The notes under the pieces were generated by a model, which was given only the letters and a program-made list of their open reading frames with translations, was not told the origin of the DNA and made no database searches. This document shows, piece by piece, positions 20,651 to 34,516 of a stretch of DNA of 64,000 nucleotides. This DNA comes from Symsagittifera roscoffensis (lineage: Eukaryota > Xenacoelomorpha > Acoela > Convolutidae): positions 54,816,338 through 54,880,337 of the forward strand of contig NC_087064.1 in NCBI RefSeq assembly GCF_963678635.1, given 5' to 3'. A program made the translations under genes and the position numbers. Positions within the stretch are counted from its first letter, which is position 1, and the number at the start of each line of letters is the position of its first letter.

Positions 20651-21087
20651 AGATATATCGCAAGAAATCTGTTGTCAAGTTTATACAATACAATTAATTG
20701 AAGAGCAAACAACCGAAATCAGAAGTTAATTATGAATTTGTATTTACTTTATTTTGTTACGACTTCGGAAGAAAGTGAAGAGTATTTATGCTCGGGGTGG
20801 TTTTTTTTCTATTCAGGCCAATTTGCTAAAGATGTGGGGCGTTTGATCCATGGATCTTCTTGGGCCTCGCAGCGTTCGCACACCACTATATTATCCTAAC
20901 ATGAGTCTAGCGAAACTGCTCGTTTTCTACTTTGATGCTGAAAGTGTAACGCGCATTTTTTACGCGTGGCGTATTATCCCGCACTACCAAATCGTTCCTA
21001 ACTGAGTTGAATCAAAATAATTGGCGGAGGCGTTGCATTGAGCAGAATGATCTAAGACCAGAACTGGTCTAAGAGCAAAATATTCAC

Positions 21088-21483
21088 TTGTCTAATCACT
21101 TTTATAAGCTGAGCGGTAAAGCACATATTAAAATTGTCAATATAATCAAAGAAACAAATAGATGTGATTGCTCAAATGCTTTTGAGTTCCGAGATATCAC
21201 GTTTGTTCAATATGTTTCAAAATTTTTTGAAAAAGTCTATGAAATAAAAAAGAACTGTTCAAAATATGACTGTTCAACGCCTTTTACTTTCTTAGGTATG
21301 ATGTTTTATGATGTTTTTGAAAATTTTCAAAAGTGTTACATTTCATATTTGAAATCGTCGTTCCTTTGGTGTGGGTTTAAATTTTACTGTTGGGTTTCTT
21401 GTGATATTTTAAAAATTTTTGATGAAACTTACAATGACATGAAAAAAAGAGTGATTTTTGACATTAGTTACGCTGGATTATGA
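21088..21483 (+). CDS. Unrecognised 131-codon open frame, no ATG at its head
   Basis: The frame begins at a TTG and its first ATG is far inside. The product is Cys- and Phe-rich with two or three loosely repeated blocks (CDCSNAFEF ... FFEKVYE; YDCSTPFTF ... FENFQKCY; WCGFKFYC ... FDETYND). An open frame of this length is unusual in AT-rich DNA, but no known domain is visible. It may be a fragment of a coding sequence carried by the surrounding element, or chance. Confidence 0.2.
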   Translation: MSNHFYKLSGKAHIKIVNIIKETNRCDCSNAFEFRDITFVQYVSKFFEKVYEIKKNCSKYDCSTPFTFLGMMFYDVFENFQKCYISYLKSSFLWCGFKFYCWVSCDILKIFDETYNDMKKRVIFDISYAGL

Positions 21484-21843
21484 ATCCATTTTATAAATTT
21501 GATGATTTTGCTAATAAAATTGTTTCATTTTTAAAAATCTGGAACGTGCAGTTTTATGCTGTCGGCCATTGCGGGGTTTCCTCGTTTTTGAGGTAAAACT
21601 ACGCAGATCTGAAACCCAGTAGTTATTTCAAAATAGTTGAAATTATTTTTATCCTTCAAATTTTGAAATCAGAAGCGTTGTTGGATTTCCCCGTCTTTTG
21701 TCGTGGTTGCATTCATTTGGTGTTTTTTTAAAATAAGTATATTAACAACTTTCACGTTCACTTATCTGTTTGAGGCACTGGAAGTGCGTTAAAAGCAAGT
21801 TATACTTTAATTGAGTTAATTCATCTTTATTTCCTTGGTAGTA

Positions 21844-22573
21844 CAGTGCTGATTTAAATTAACCAGACAAAACGCGTTAAACTTGAAATTTAAAACCCGT
21901 TTTTCTCAAATTGGGTTGAGTTTAGGTGAAAACTTATGAAGACAAAACTTGCTTAAAATTTTAGCAGAATTAATATGGTGTAATTTATTTTGCGAAATTC
22001 GGGCCCGAAATTTTACCCCAAAAATGGGTCATTTTGGCTTTTCTTAGTTAATCAAAAATTACGCCAAAAATACCCAGTCGATCACAGACATAATTATATC
22101 AAAGTGAGCCTCTTACGTTGCCCACAAACTTTAAGAAGGACATAACCTCCAAAAAATTTTATAAAGTATTTTTCTTTTGTTTGATAGACAAAAAAGGTCG
22201 TTTTTACTATATAAAATACCAACTTTTTATTTAAAAACAATTTTTAAACAATTTGCAATTTTTTTTGGAGAAAATACCCTTCTTAAAGTTTGTTGGGCTA
22301 CGTAAAGGGCTCATTTTGATATAATTATGTCTGTGATCGACTGGGTATTTTTGGCGTAATTTTTGATTAACTAAGAAAGCCAAAATGACCCATTTTTGGG
22401 GTAAAATTTCGGGCCCGAATTTCGCAAAATAAATTAAACCATTTTAAATCTGCTAAAATTTTAAGCAAATTTTGTCTTCATAAGTTTTCACCTAAACTCA
22501 ACACAATTTGAGAAAAACGGGTTTTAAATTTCAAGTTTAACGCGATTTGTCCGGTTAATTTAAATCAGCACTG
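21844..22573. mobile_element. Tc1/mariner-type foldback element (730-bp near-palindrome) with TA flanks
   Basis: The left arm starts CAGTGCTGATTTAAATTAAC at 21844. The right arm ends with its reverse complement at 22573, and the arms pair along about 350 bases each at roughly 95% by eye. Both sides are flanked by TA (21842-21843, 22574-22575). TA target sites and CAGTGCTG termini are hallmarks of Tc1-like transposons. There is no transposase, so this is a non-autonomous foldback MITE. The centre is near 22208. Confidence 0.88.
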
Positions 22574-22892
22574 TAGTTCCAAAAATTGTTTTTGTCGGTT
22601 AGTTCAATCAATATAAAATTTGTCTGTTTTTCTGCTCTTAAACCATTCTGCCTAATGACTGTCCGCCATAAGTGGTCTTTTCAATTAACTGCTTAACTCA
22701 ATCTTTAGCTTTAAAAATTTGATATCAGCTTAAACATCAGTCAACATTTCATTAACCAAAAACTATTCGAGACTAATTAATAGGCAGTCGTTGTAGGAGC
22801 ATTCAGGGCTTTGCCTTGATACGAGCAGTTGTATTCATGCTTCCTAAGAATGTTTGCTCTGAGTATTCAATAGCAACGCTACTGAATAATTC

Positions 22893-23138
22893 TTGTTGAA
22901 AAGAATTTGTCTTATAGAAAGTGCAATTTTCTTGTCTGAAAAGAGAACAGGCGGATCTAATGAAAAATGCGATGAGGACAATTTAACAACTTTGGCCCGT
23001 CAGTTTTCCCGTTTGAAGTCGGAACATCATCGTTTGCGGAAAATTATCTGCAGAATGAAGAACAGAGAAATGCTAAAGAGGAAAGAAAATTTGAAACTGA
23101 AGCTACAAGTGGCCAATTTAAAGAAGCGCGTCAAATGA
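22893..23138 (+). CDS. Short coiled-coil coding-like segment (possible exon or remnant)
   Basis: The open stretch ends in a strongly basic, heptad-like coiled coil (RLKSEHHRLRKIICRMKNRE, then KLKLQVANLKKRVK) before TGA. It starts at TTG, not ATG, so if coding it would be a last exon; AG sites lie nearby at about 22918. Similar coiled coils follow DNA-binding domains such as THAP, but no such domain is visible here. Confidence 0.25.
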   Translation: MLKRICLIESAIFLSEKRTGGSNEKCDEDNLTTLARQFSRLKSEHHRLRKIICRMKNREMLKRKENLKLKLQVANLKKRVK

Positions 23139-24509
23139 AGCTTCAAACATGTGGTCTGTGAGTGATGAAGCGCAGTTCTTATAGTTTTGTCCTGCAGAGA
23201 TTGAGCTTGGTCTATAAATCCTGTTCTCTGTAAGATGTTACGAAGTGATCTTGTTTTGGGATTTTAAATTTTTGAAAGTCTATGAATTTTACTTCTATTG
23301 ATCCGTTTTTTAAGCCGAGTTAAGTCATGGTAAGAGATGATATGACAATACGGCAAACGCATACATTTTATATGCCGTTTTTTGGGTAGTCTTTTTTCCT
23401 CGAAATTTGAAAATGCACGATTAATGCATGATTGTTTCGACCACTCTTGCGGAAGGCCGGAATCATGGCGTGCTCTTTCGCACGAGAATTAAGTACCTTT
23501 TAATATGCTTAAGGCTATCGGTGTCGAATGTCGCGCTTCACTGAAGACCTTCATCCGGACTGTCCTGTTTTTATTCAAAGGAAGTATGTTGTGATAAAAT
23601 GGGTGCGGCTTTGACAAACATGATGTAATCTTTTTGAGGTTTTTTGCCGATGTTTCTGCATGTCAGTACAAATCGTACAAATGAAAGCTCCTGGGGTTTT
23701 GCGTCTTCTTTATCTGTTTTGTTTTTGAAAGACAGTTATTTTATTTTCAGTATATTAATTGTAAAAATCTCGTCCTCAAATTGACAATAACTCGAGGCTA
23801 ACTTTTTTCAATTCGTTTTTTTTGTCTGTTCTGAGTTCAAATCAAAAGTATGAGAATTCCAAACTTTACTCCAGGTGATTATTTTTTGATGCTTCGTTTC
23901 TTCCATATTTTTGCGTTAACAGTTTTAGCTTTCCTCTTCTTTTACTGCTTTCAAATTCTCGAGTTAAAAAAATTGACTTTTTTATGGACAAAATCCAGAT
24001 TTTGATTTCAAATACAGCCGCCTGCAACAAGACCAGTGCGTGGGCTGCAAAGTGAAATTGCAAATGTGAGACTGAATTAACTCAGTTTTGCGAATTGGTT
24101 CTCTCTTTCATAATGGTGGTATTCTTTATCTCAGTGTTGAAAAGCTTTGCAAAAACTTGCATGGAAAAACTAACTGTAGTCAATATTTTGCCCTTATATA
24201 ACCTTGGCGATTGTGTTTGTCGACTTTTTCCCCCAAATTAACATTATTCAAGACAAGTGTGCGAAATTTATGGTGATGTAGTTTTTATGACGTCTATCTC
24301 TATTGTATCTATTATATATTTTAGTTTGGGATTCGCTATCTCGCCATGTTTAAGCTTTTTCGACGTATTTTTCGCATCTGTAACGAAAGAATTTTTTCAC
24401 ATTTAAGCTATACCGTATCTTCCAAAACGTAGAAACTTTTTCGAATTCCCAATTTTAATTGAGCATTTTGTTCACCAAGTTTGAAATTAGCAACGCAATA
24501 GTAGCATGA
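23139..24509. other. No gene seen
   Basis: AT-rich sequence with long T runs. No coding frame with recognisable content and no clear repeat boundary. Confidence 0.45.
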
Positions 24510-25310
24510 TGTCAGGGTTCACCAGGGGTTGCAAATTTGGCCTTTAAATACGAAAACCCAAATCCTTTTTGGTCACGAGATACGATGATTTCTGTGATTT
24601 TTTCAAAAGTTTTCAGATAAGTTTTTGAAAAATTAAAATTAAAAATACCCAACCCCGTAATTGGGCGTTGTCAGGGTACTCTCAGGAATTTCAAATCTTT
24701 CCTTCAAATTTGACTGCTCAAATATGTTTATGAGGACATGGGAGTTTTCGAAAATTTTCAATGTGAAAATCCTTGACAAATCTGAAATTCTCATTCCAAT
24801 AATGGGGTGCTGCCATTGTGATCTCAGGAAATGAAAATTTGGCTGCAAAATTTGACTGCTCAAATCCTGTTATTTTTCAAGATATGATGACGTTTTTCTG
24901 ATTGTTTCAAAAATTTCCAGAAAACATAGATTTATTAAATAAGAAGTTGATATTCCCAACCTTGTAATTGGGCGCTGTCAAGGTACTCTCAGGTTACCAA
25001 TGTCTCTAAGTGTAACGGCTCAAACTTCTTTAGTTTCCGAGAAATGACGAGTTTTATGGTTTTTCAAAAAAAAAAATTAATTTAATCCTTAGACAAATCT
25101 CAAATTCTCAATCCATCATTAGGGTGATCTCAGAAATGCAATTTCAGTCGCTATATGTTTGGTCAAATCCTCTTAGGCTTTGAGATATGACGTTTTACGA
25201 TTTTTGAACGTTTTGGAAGATAATTTTGTTGAAACTTATGACGTTTTTTGTCCGAGATATGACGTTTGTTTCCGAGATATGACGTTTTTTAAATAATTTT
25301 CAAAAAAATA
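24510..25310. repeat. Diverged tandem array of about 150-bp units
   Basis: A block of the type CCCAACCCCGTAATTGGGCG...GTCAGGGTACTCTCAGG recurs near 24647, 24790, 24956 and 25097, each followed by a stretch like TTTGACTGCTCAAATC and GAGATATGACG. Spacings are about 140-166 bases, and identity between units is low, so the array is old. Confidence 0.7.
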
Positions 25311-26499
25311 TCAGAAGTTTTAAATTAAAATAACTTCTTGAATTTCAACGCGATCGATTAACGCTCGTTGTATAGAAATTAGCTGTTTTTTTTTACTAGG
25401 ATAAAACTTGATTTTGCTCTAAAGAAAACTAGTTTTGGATGTTTCCTTAAGCGCTTGTTTGACGAAAAAGATTTTCTTAAAAATTTAAATTATTGTGCAA
25501 AAAGATAGAAAAAAGATTTATATTTTTTTTTCGTTTTTTGGTTCTTTATTCCTTTTTTATAGTTATTTACTTTCATTGATGCCTAATTTGACATTTTTAT
25601 ACGCGATTATGTAGTACTTGAATCAAACCCTCCTCTAAAAGCGTCTTCTATTCGAAAAACAGTAAAAAAAAATCTGTTTTTTTAACGAATATGGTCAGAA
25701 CATTGTGCTACTTGCGCAGCAACCGGCTATCCTTCATCAATTTTTTTAAAAATATGTCATGCGCTATATGGGCCTCATCTTTTCAATTATATTGTTACTT
25801 TTTTTGAAATGTAAGTGATTCACCCCTGTGTTGAAACATCTATTCGACCTTTTTGAACTGAGGTTCACTTTTTTGCTCTTGCGATAAGCAATTGGATTGT
25901 AATGAGGTAGTGGATTTTTCCTGTGAACAATTTCTCTCACAGAAATAGTTCACATCCTGCTACTCTTCTATCTCACATCTCGGAACTTATCACTGCTGAA
26001 ATGGTTAATTTTTTATTCAAAATAAATATAAAATAAAATACAAATATAAATGATTCAAATATAATTACTTGCTGGCAAAATTGTGTTTGCCGATTTTAAA
26101 TACAAGCTCGGGTTTATCTTAGTTTGCTTTATTCATTTTTGACTGATTTCTAAGAGAAAACAGATTTAAATCTTTACTTTTGGGGCTTTAATCTAAACCT
26201 TTTCAGTTTTTCTGTATCGTAAGTCATTAGAAGCTCCGCTTTTCCTTATTGCGAGATTTTTTCACGGTTCATTTTCTTCTTCGTAATCATGAACATAAAA
26301 AACATCAATAGGAATTGAATAGTCCAACTTTGAAAAATCTTTTATATTAAATGATAGTCTTAATGCGCTTTAAAACAATTTTTCAATTTTCTGTCGCGCA
26401 GTTAGTGTTCTGTAGAGTCGTTAGTGTTATCATTTCTAAAACGAGCGATCTAAAAGAAATAAACTCTCTATTGTCGTAGAACAGTCAAATTTAAATTAG
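25311..26499. other. AT-rich, no gene; one orphan Helentron-like right end
   Basis: 25691-25735 (GGTCAGAACATTGTGCTACTTGCGCAGCAACCGG) matches the right-end motif found near 30085, 47428 and 57361, including the potential hairpin TGTGCTACTTGCGCA. I could not find its left end. Confidence 0.45.
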
Positions 26500-28640
26500 G
26501 AGCGTCGCATTTTCTAATCAAGCTGCTCGAATGAGTCGATTTCTAGAACAACTTGAAAATATTCAAAGTTTTGTTGCACAATAGCATGGTTGGAAAATAG
26601 CTAAAGCCTTTTGCGGACCAATTTGAGCTTCGAAATTGATGTTTTTGTTCAAAAAAAATTTGTTTGCTCATCCGCCTGCTCGAAAAAGTTTAAATTATTT
26701 GCGACTAAAATCAATAAAATCAAGCTATGAAATCAACTTGAAATATTTTGAAGGTGTATTGCTCAAAAATTGCTTTGTAATTTTATCTTTTCGCTAACCG
26801 ATCAACGACGAACCGAAAAACAAAAAATTTCAGTTCATTATTTCAGTGCTCACTAGCTTGCTTGAAAAAACTTAAGCGCTTTAGCGAAAAAATTAAAGCT
26901 GTACGCCCAACCTTAATTTCTGAATTTTATTGGTCAAAAAAAGGTGGCTTGAAAAAGACGTATACTTTTTGCGGTTCGATTCAAGCTTTCAAAACAATTT
27001 GACATTTTTCAATTTTTTTTTCGAGCATGGGTAGCTCGCTTAAAAAATCTTGAAATTCGTAAATCGTTTTGCTGCATACAGGTTTTTGACTTAGTTTAAT
27101 TTCATCGCTTAATTAGATTGCTAAGAAAAACCGTTTTTTTCCGAACCGGTTTGTTCAATGTTAAATTTTTCAAAGTTCCGTTGCTTGAACAGCTAACTTT
27201 GAAATACATTGCCTTTGAAGTATCAATCGCCTTAATAGCCTGCTTTTAAAATCTTCAAATTGGATTGCTTGCTTTGAAAGTCGAGCTTTCTTCAAACTCT
27301 ATTAGTACATCTTGCTTAGAAAAACTAAAATTTTCGGGAGCTGATCTGCTCTTTGAAATAACTTGACTATATTTTAATAGCTTAAATAGCTTGCTCAGAC
27401 TGTTTCGAACAAAATGTGGACGGATTCACGCTATTAATCAATTTGAAAAACTTTGAAATCACCGCTTGAATGGCTTGCTTAGCAAAATTTACACTTTTGC
27501 CAATCATTCCAGAAAAACTTAGTTGTTGCAAACCGATTCTCTCTATGAATATGAAGTATAAAGTTTAAATTGACTTTTAAAAAATTTAGATAAAAAAGTT
27601 CAAAAGAAGTATTGGCGTGCTCAAAAAGCCTTATCTTTTGCGAGCCTTTTTGCTCTAAGAAATAATTTAAATTCTTTCACAAATTTGAATAACTCAATAG
27701 CTTGCTTAGTGAATCATCCGTTTTGCGAATCGATTCACGACATGAAAGAACTAATTAGTTCAAAATTCTTCACATGAAAAAGTTGATGAGAAAATCTGAA
27801 GTTTCGTGCAAGCTGATTCGATGTGCAAACTAACTTGATACATTTTTCAAAGTTTCATCTCTTGAATAGCTTGTTTAGAAAAATTTGTTAAGCAGATTTT
27901 TCGTGAACCAATCACTCAATGAAGTAACTTATTTTCAGCTTCACGGTTTCAATTTCTCACTAAGAATTGAACTTTTGCTGTTCGATTCACGCTTTTTCTT
28001 TAATTTCATTTTTTCAAAAGTTTCAATGCCATTCGATTCACAGTATGGAATAACGAACGTCTCATATTTGTTTCATTGCCTCAATCATTTTTGCCTCAAC
28101 TTAATAGGATTCGTTCCAGTAGAAAGTTTCGCAAATTTCAACCCTTGATTGGTCCGATCAGAAAGATAAAAACTTTGCGAGTCGAAGTACCTAATAAATA
28201 CTTTGAAATAATTCATCGTTTCGTCGCTTGAAGACCTTGCTTAGAATTTTTTTTCTTCGCCAACCGATTCGTTCTATGAATAAGATTGATTTACCTCAAA
28301 GTTACAGCGCTTAGTGGCTTACTTGGAGAAGTTGAATGCACCTGGAAAGCGTCAAACTTTTATAGCTTGAGTAGCTTACTAGAAAGAACCTTATCTTTTG
28401 CGAACCGATCCACGCTATATGTTAGCTTCAGATTTTCCAAAGCTTTCAGCGCTTTATTAAATTTCTGCCGATCGATTCACAGGATGGAAAAACTTCAAAA
28501 GTTTTGTTGTTTGAATCGCTTGCTTGGAATAACGTTTTTTTCATGTGAATCGGCTCATTGAGAAGTCAATTGAATTTTTTGAAAGCTTAAACGATTTTTT
28601 AAAATCGATTTAAGGTATGAAATAACATGGAAAGTTTCAA
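26500..28640. repeat. Ancient array of about 100-bp units, array 1
   Basis: Degenerate units follow the pattern AAAGTTT-C-TTGCTTGAATAGCTTGCTTAGAAAA ... TTTTGCGAACCGATTC ... ATGAAATAACTTGAAATAT. Phrases such as TAGCTTGCTTAG or ACCGATTC recur every 80-120 bases, for example near 27540, 27700, 27860, 28255 and 28400. Open frames in this stretch are by-products of the repeat. The same motif forms a second array at 49680-51480. Confidence 0.75.
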
Positions 28641-28792
28641 AAGTTTAATTGCTTGAACTGTGGCTCAGAACAGTTTTGCGATTCGTGATATCGAGCGGAT
28701 TGGTCAATCGAGACGAGCTAGTTTTGATTAATACGATTACAATTATTTCAATGAAAAAAAATGAACTTAAACAATTTGGAAAGGGACGGAAA

Positions 28793-28820
28793 GGTGCAAA
28801 GCTCTGCTTCGCCTATGTTT
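28793..28820. repeat. Hairpin-tail motif of the SINE-like family
   Basis: GCAAAGCTCTGCTTCGCCTATG, a variant of the GCGAAGC...GCTTCGC-CTCTGTG tail seen at 31741, 40699, 43190, 49021, 58528 and 63845. Confidence 0.5.
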
Positions 28821-28897
28821 GTTTTGTTCATCGCAAATGATACGAAGCCCCACTTAGCATATCTACGCTTTGATTTAATTTTTTTAGTGCTTTTACT

Positions 28898-30115
28898 TGT
28901 TGTTGCTCTCCGCTGGAGAAGGAGGGGAACTTAGTCTTCTGGCGTGTTTTACTTTTAAATTTTTTTCCAAGCAAAATCAGGTACTACGAATAATCATCGG
29001 AATGGACCGAGTGATATATCACATTAAAGATGTACAATAGTAAGCTTCGATTGCAAATTAAGCTGTGAAAACTTAGTTTTACTTCAGTAAAGTTAAATTT
29101 TTGAGTTTTTTTAAGCGCCCTAATTTGAAGTTTTTTCAAATCCATAATTTTTTCGAGATCTATGATTACTGGTTTTCATGCCTTAATAGTCAATTTTCGC
29201 TCAACTAGGGTCTTTGACTTAGAAAAAAAACAACGACTTTTAAGAAAAAAATCTTAAGGCCAACTTTTGAGTAAATTTTGAGTACCAAGCTTTCCTTCGA
29301 GTTCTTTTTGATATGTGCTTTCGTTGAGAAGCCTGAAAACACGCAATTTCAGACACATAGGCCCTTTTTGACAAAAGAACAAAAAACCGCAAAAACCACT
29401 ATGGCTCAGGTATACTTGAGCAAGTGCCCAAAATGACTCCAAAAATTAGGAAATTGTCAAAAAAAAAGATTTTTTCATCGATCTTCTCGTGCAAAAACCT
29501 GTCTGCAAAAACACGTCCTCAATTTTGTAGGGCGAAGCAATTTAATTTATATTTATGGCTGGAAACCTCTGTGAGAATTTTGTTGAATGGTACTTCTTTC
29601 ATTCTCTAAATCTTGTACTTGTTTTTGCTCTCCGCGGAAAAAGGAGAGGAATTTTGTCTTCTGGCGTGTTTTAGTCTTCATTTTTTTTGCACGCAAAATC
29701 AGGTACTACATGATCATCGGAATCGGCTGATGATATATCACATTAAAGACCTAGAATAATAGGCTTCGATTTCGAGTTAGGCAGTGAAAACTTAGTTTTA
29801 CTTCTGTAAACTTAAGTTTTTGATTTTTTTTAAAGGGCCTTAATTTGAAAATTTTAGTTTTGCTTCAATAAAATAAAATTTCTGAGTTTTTTAAGCGCCT
29901 GAAGATTCTAAAGATTTTTATCCATGATCGTTTTTTCGAGGAACTTTGTTAGCAAATCTGCCTAAATTACAATTACTATCGAATCTGCTAAAGTTATAGG
30001 CTTTACTTCAAATCCTCCCTTCATACCACGATTACAAAACGACCAAATTTGGAAAAAACTACAGATTTTGGTTTTCTTGTATTGTGGTCGGAACTTTCTG
30101 CAACCGGTTATCCTT
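28898..30115. mobile_element. Two adjacent Helentron-like non-autonomous copies (about 28898-29620 and 29621-30115)
   Basis: Both begin with TTGCTCTCCGC-GGA...AGGAG-GGAA followed by TT-GTCTTCTGGCGTGTTTTA and CGCAAAATCAGGTAC. The same order occurs in the better-preserved copy at 46888. The second ends at 30085-30115 with TGGTCGGAAC and CAACCGGTTATCC. The left inverted repeat is eroded in both and the first lacks a right end. Confidence 0.5.
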
Positions 30116-31015
30116 GTTAGTATTGTATCTCGTTCAGTATAGTTTTTTTTGCTTTGATTATCGTTTTACTTGTTGTTTTCAGGTTATCTTAGCTTTGACC
30201 CGCAAAAAAAACAACGATATTAGCAATTTCTCATTTTCGGAAAAAGTTGTAACGAACATTGTGAAAAAATGTGATTCAGGTTTTAAGTACAAATGCCACT
30301 GTGTTGCAAAAGAGATGGATTCGTTACTAGATACTGTATTCGCAGATGCTTAACCGATGAAAATGAAATAGACCTTAACGGAGCTTATCTAGCTACCATA
30401 AGGGCGAGAGTCGAAGAGTTTTCTGTTTAGTTAACATTTTTAGTTTTTAGAGTTATCTATCCGTAATTTAGGCTTTAGAACAAAATGCTTTATAGATCTA
30501 ACAATTGTCTAGATCTCACAGTTGTATAATACGCTTATTTAAAACTTCAAATCGAATGGCATTATTGGCAGCATCTGTGTTGGCAAAATGGGAAAATTTA
30601 ATTATTATTTGCCATGAGAGGAGTATAATGAATAATCATCCTAACTTCTTGCAATTGCAAGCGGCATTTACCGATGTTTTTTGTTTTAACTTGGAATCTG
30701 ATTTTTTGAGGTACTTTGGTCGAATTTCTTTGTATGAAAATGTATTGACCAACTTGCTGGCCTGATCAAATCTGATTTCTTGCTGAAAGAATTAACTTAT
30801 ATACGAATAATCTGACTGCGTTATTACGTTTTATTACTGTTTTGCACATTTTATGCACACTTGTTTTAAAGTGTATTCAGCTCAGTCCAGCATATTCATT
30901 TGTTCAGGCGCTCAAGTTCATTTCAACGAACTTACGTTTGTTTAAAAACGGGTGAGTGGTTTTTACTATGCTTTTCTTCTTGTCGATCGAAATTTTTACT
31001 TTTTTTTGCTTATAT
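30116..31015. other. No gene confirmed
   Basis: A frame ending at 30353 follows an acceptor-like TTGTTGTTTTCAG (about 30170-30182) and encodes about 57 residues with FKYKCHCVAKEMDSLL. There is no upstream exon and no recognised family, so I do not call it. The rest is AT-rich. Confidence 0.35.
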
Positions 31016-31949
31016 ACACCATAGGACAAGTAAACGCAAGCTAGGGTTCTTAATCTCTAAAAAGTCTATCTTGAAAAAATTTTTGGACAGAGATTGGACA
31101 GAGTTTAAACAATTTTCATTATGGCCGAGAGCAAATGATCCAGGCTACCATGTGCGAAAGATGCAATATTTTGTTTCAAAGGCTTGCCAGTTTTTCCTTG
31201 CCTGAAATTGCCAGTTTTCACAATCCGTTGTAACTTTAGCCAACTGCATGAATTCTTTCTCAAATCAGCGAAGAGAAAAATGTCCAAGACATCTGAAACA
31301 GTTTCAATAAAAAATTGAATTGCTTTGCAAGTTAAAAAAAAACGTTCTTGAATAAGCTGCTTCTTACATTTTCACACCGTTGAGAACCCTTACTGCGGAT
31401 GGTCACAACAGGTGTATTCAGACGTGAAACTTGTCTCATTCACAGAAAAAAGTCTGTCCCTGGGCTCTGTTCTTTCATGCTAGGCAACATGGGACTTTTG
31501 TTGTATAATATTGGTAGTTCAATAGCATGTATTCTCCATTATATTAGTGACTAGTGTTTGGATTCTGTAAGCTCCAATGGCACTGGTCTGTACGGCAGTC
31601 ACATAATTGGGCGTCTGAGGATGGAGGTGCGAATCCCGTAGGAGTCACATATTTCGCAAAACTTATTCACTTGGTTTTTTTGCCTTTTGATCTTTATACT
31701 CTTTTAAAGCTTTTTCTTGGAGATTTTTTGCTTGTGTTTTTGAAGTGCAGCTTCGCCTCTGTGTGAAAAACATGTCATTTGATAGAACCCTGTAATCAGT
31801 GATTGAAACTTTCGTAAAGGATAGCTCAGATCATTTGCTCTCGGCCGACATAAACATTTTGTTTAGTAAATGTCTAAGATGTTCCTTGAAAAAATGCATA
31901 TAAGAAAATGAAATCCAGAGTTTGCGTTTAATTTTGTCTACTAGTGTAG
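31016..31949. mobile_element. Inverted-repeat element with a SINE-like insertion
   Basis: The left arm (31016-31150, containing ACAAGTAAACGCAAGCT and GGCCGAGAGCAAATGATC) is the diverged reverse complement of the right arm (about 31828-31949, containing GATCATTTGCTCTCGGCC and GTTTAATTTTGTCTACTAG). The SINE-like unit at 31505-31765 lies between the arms. No transposase is visible. Confidence 0.6.
31505..31765 (+). repeat. tRNA-derived SINE-like unit with hairpin tail
   Basis: A head (GGTAGTTCAATAGCATGT ... TTAGTGACTAGTGTTTG) leads into a tRNA-like stretch (GGTCTGTACGGCAGTCAC ... GGAGGTGCGAATCCC, a B-box-like end). The tail carries TGAAGTGCAGCTTCGCCTCT (31741-31760) followed by GTGTG. The same order recurs at 40915, 48765 and 63595. 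Confidence 0.6.
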
Positions 31950-32257
31950 CAGTAGTTTGAGATTTTAAATCCAACCTGCAATCTTCAAAAGTTTTGAAAT
32001 GTTTTCATTGCGTAATTTCAACTGAATCTGTATCAAAGTGCACAAGTTAAGGCATTGTTGTTTTATTGGCTTCACGGTGGTTTGTTATAAATTTGAAGAG
32101 TCTCAGTCGAGAGTAAGACCCTGTAAATTGGAAACTGAGAGGTTAAACTGGATTAAAAATCCCAGATTTCAATAACTTAGTTATTCCTGTACGCCAAGAC
32201 TTAAACTCAAACTGAACACGATTTTCGACAAGACGAATCATGTCATTTGATATATGA

Positions 32258-32301
32258 TATGTTGGAAATGTTTTTCAGATAGATTTTAATTCACTGAAAT
32301 A
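32258..32301 (+). other. 3' splice-acceptor-like site before the REEP start
   Basis: ATGTTGGAAATGTTTTTCAG ends at 32278, 23 bases before the ATG at 32302. It is the third coding start in this window with such a site just upstream. Confidence 0.55.
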
Positions 32302-34141
<1,840 letters not shown>

Positions 34142-34510
34142 TTGAACAAATTCTATAAAAACTGGCTCAATTTCAATCTATGTCAAAGAAAATTTTCAAC
34201 TGGTCTCAAAAACGAAAGTAATGTAGCAGGAAAGAACTGGAAACGATCGAAAGACTTATTCTGCGTCAATATAAAGAAATATTATTTGGGCCTGGAATCT
34301 TAATTTACCGTCATGGTAACACAATTTGCAAACCCCACAGATGGAATTATTCGAAATGATAGTGTAATTTACGATAACACAGAAATAATCAACAAAATAT
34401 TTCATTTCCATCAAAATTGAACTTTTGGTCTACCCCAGCTTAAGTCTTCTTTCGCTCAATGAATTGTATAGCTAGCTAGAGGAATTTTTCTTGCGTTGTT
34501 GCATCTTTGT

Positions 34511-34516
34511 AATAAA
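34511..34516 (+). terminator. Polyadenylation signal AATAAA for the REEP gene
   Basis: AATAAA within TTTGTAATAAATCATTTT, 370 bases after the stop codon and followed by T-rich sequence. It is the best signal I found downstream of the last exon. Confidence 0.55.

Larger units (their letters stand above)
20757..22831 (+). mobile_element. Long Helentron-like relative, with nested elements
   Basis: The left end (GTTACGACTTCGG ... TATTTATGCTCGGGGTGG) is a diverged form of the ends at 56594 and 57423. The right end (GGCAGTCG ... CATTCAGGGCTTTGCCTTGATACGAGCAG, hairpin at 22804-22818) matches their right ends. Between them, 20940-21060 keeps traces of the shared ACGCGC / ACGCGT block. The copy is 2.1 kb against about 0.45-0.54 kb for the others because it holds extra sequence, including the foldback element at 21844-22573. 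Confidence 0.5.

Noticed and set aside
30084-30353. Frame after a good acceptor, with FKYKCHCVAKEMDSLL
   Set aside because: FKY-C looked briefly like a Tctex-type dynein light chain, but the remaining family sequence is absent and no upstream exon exists.
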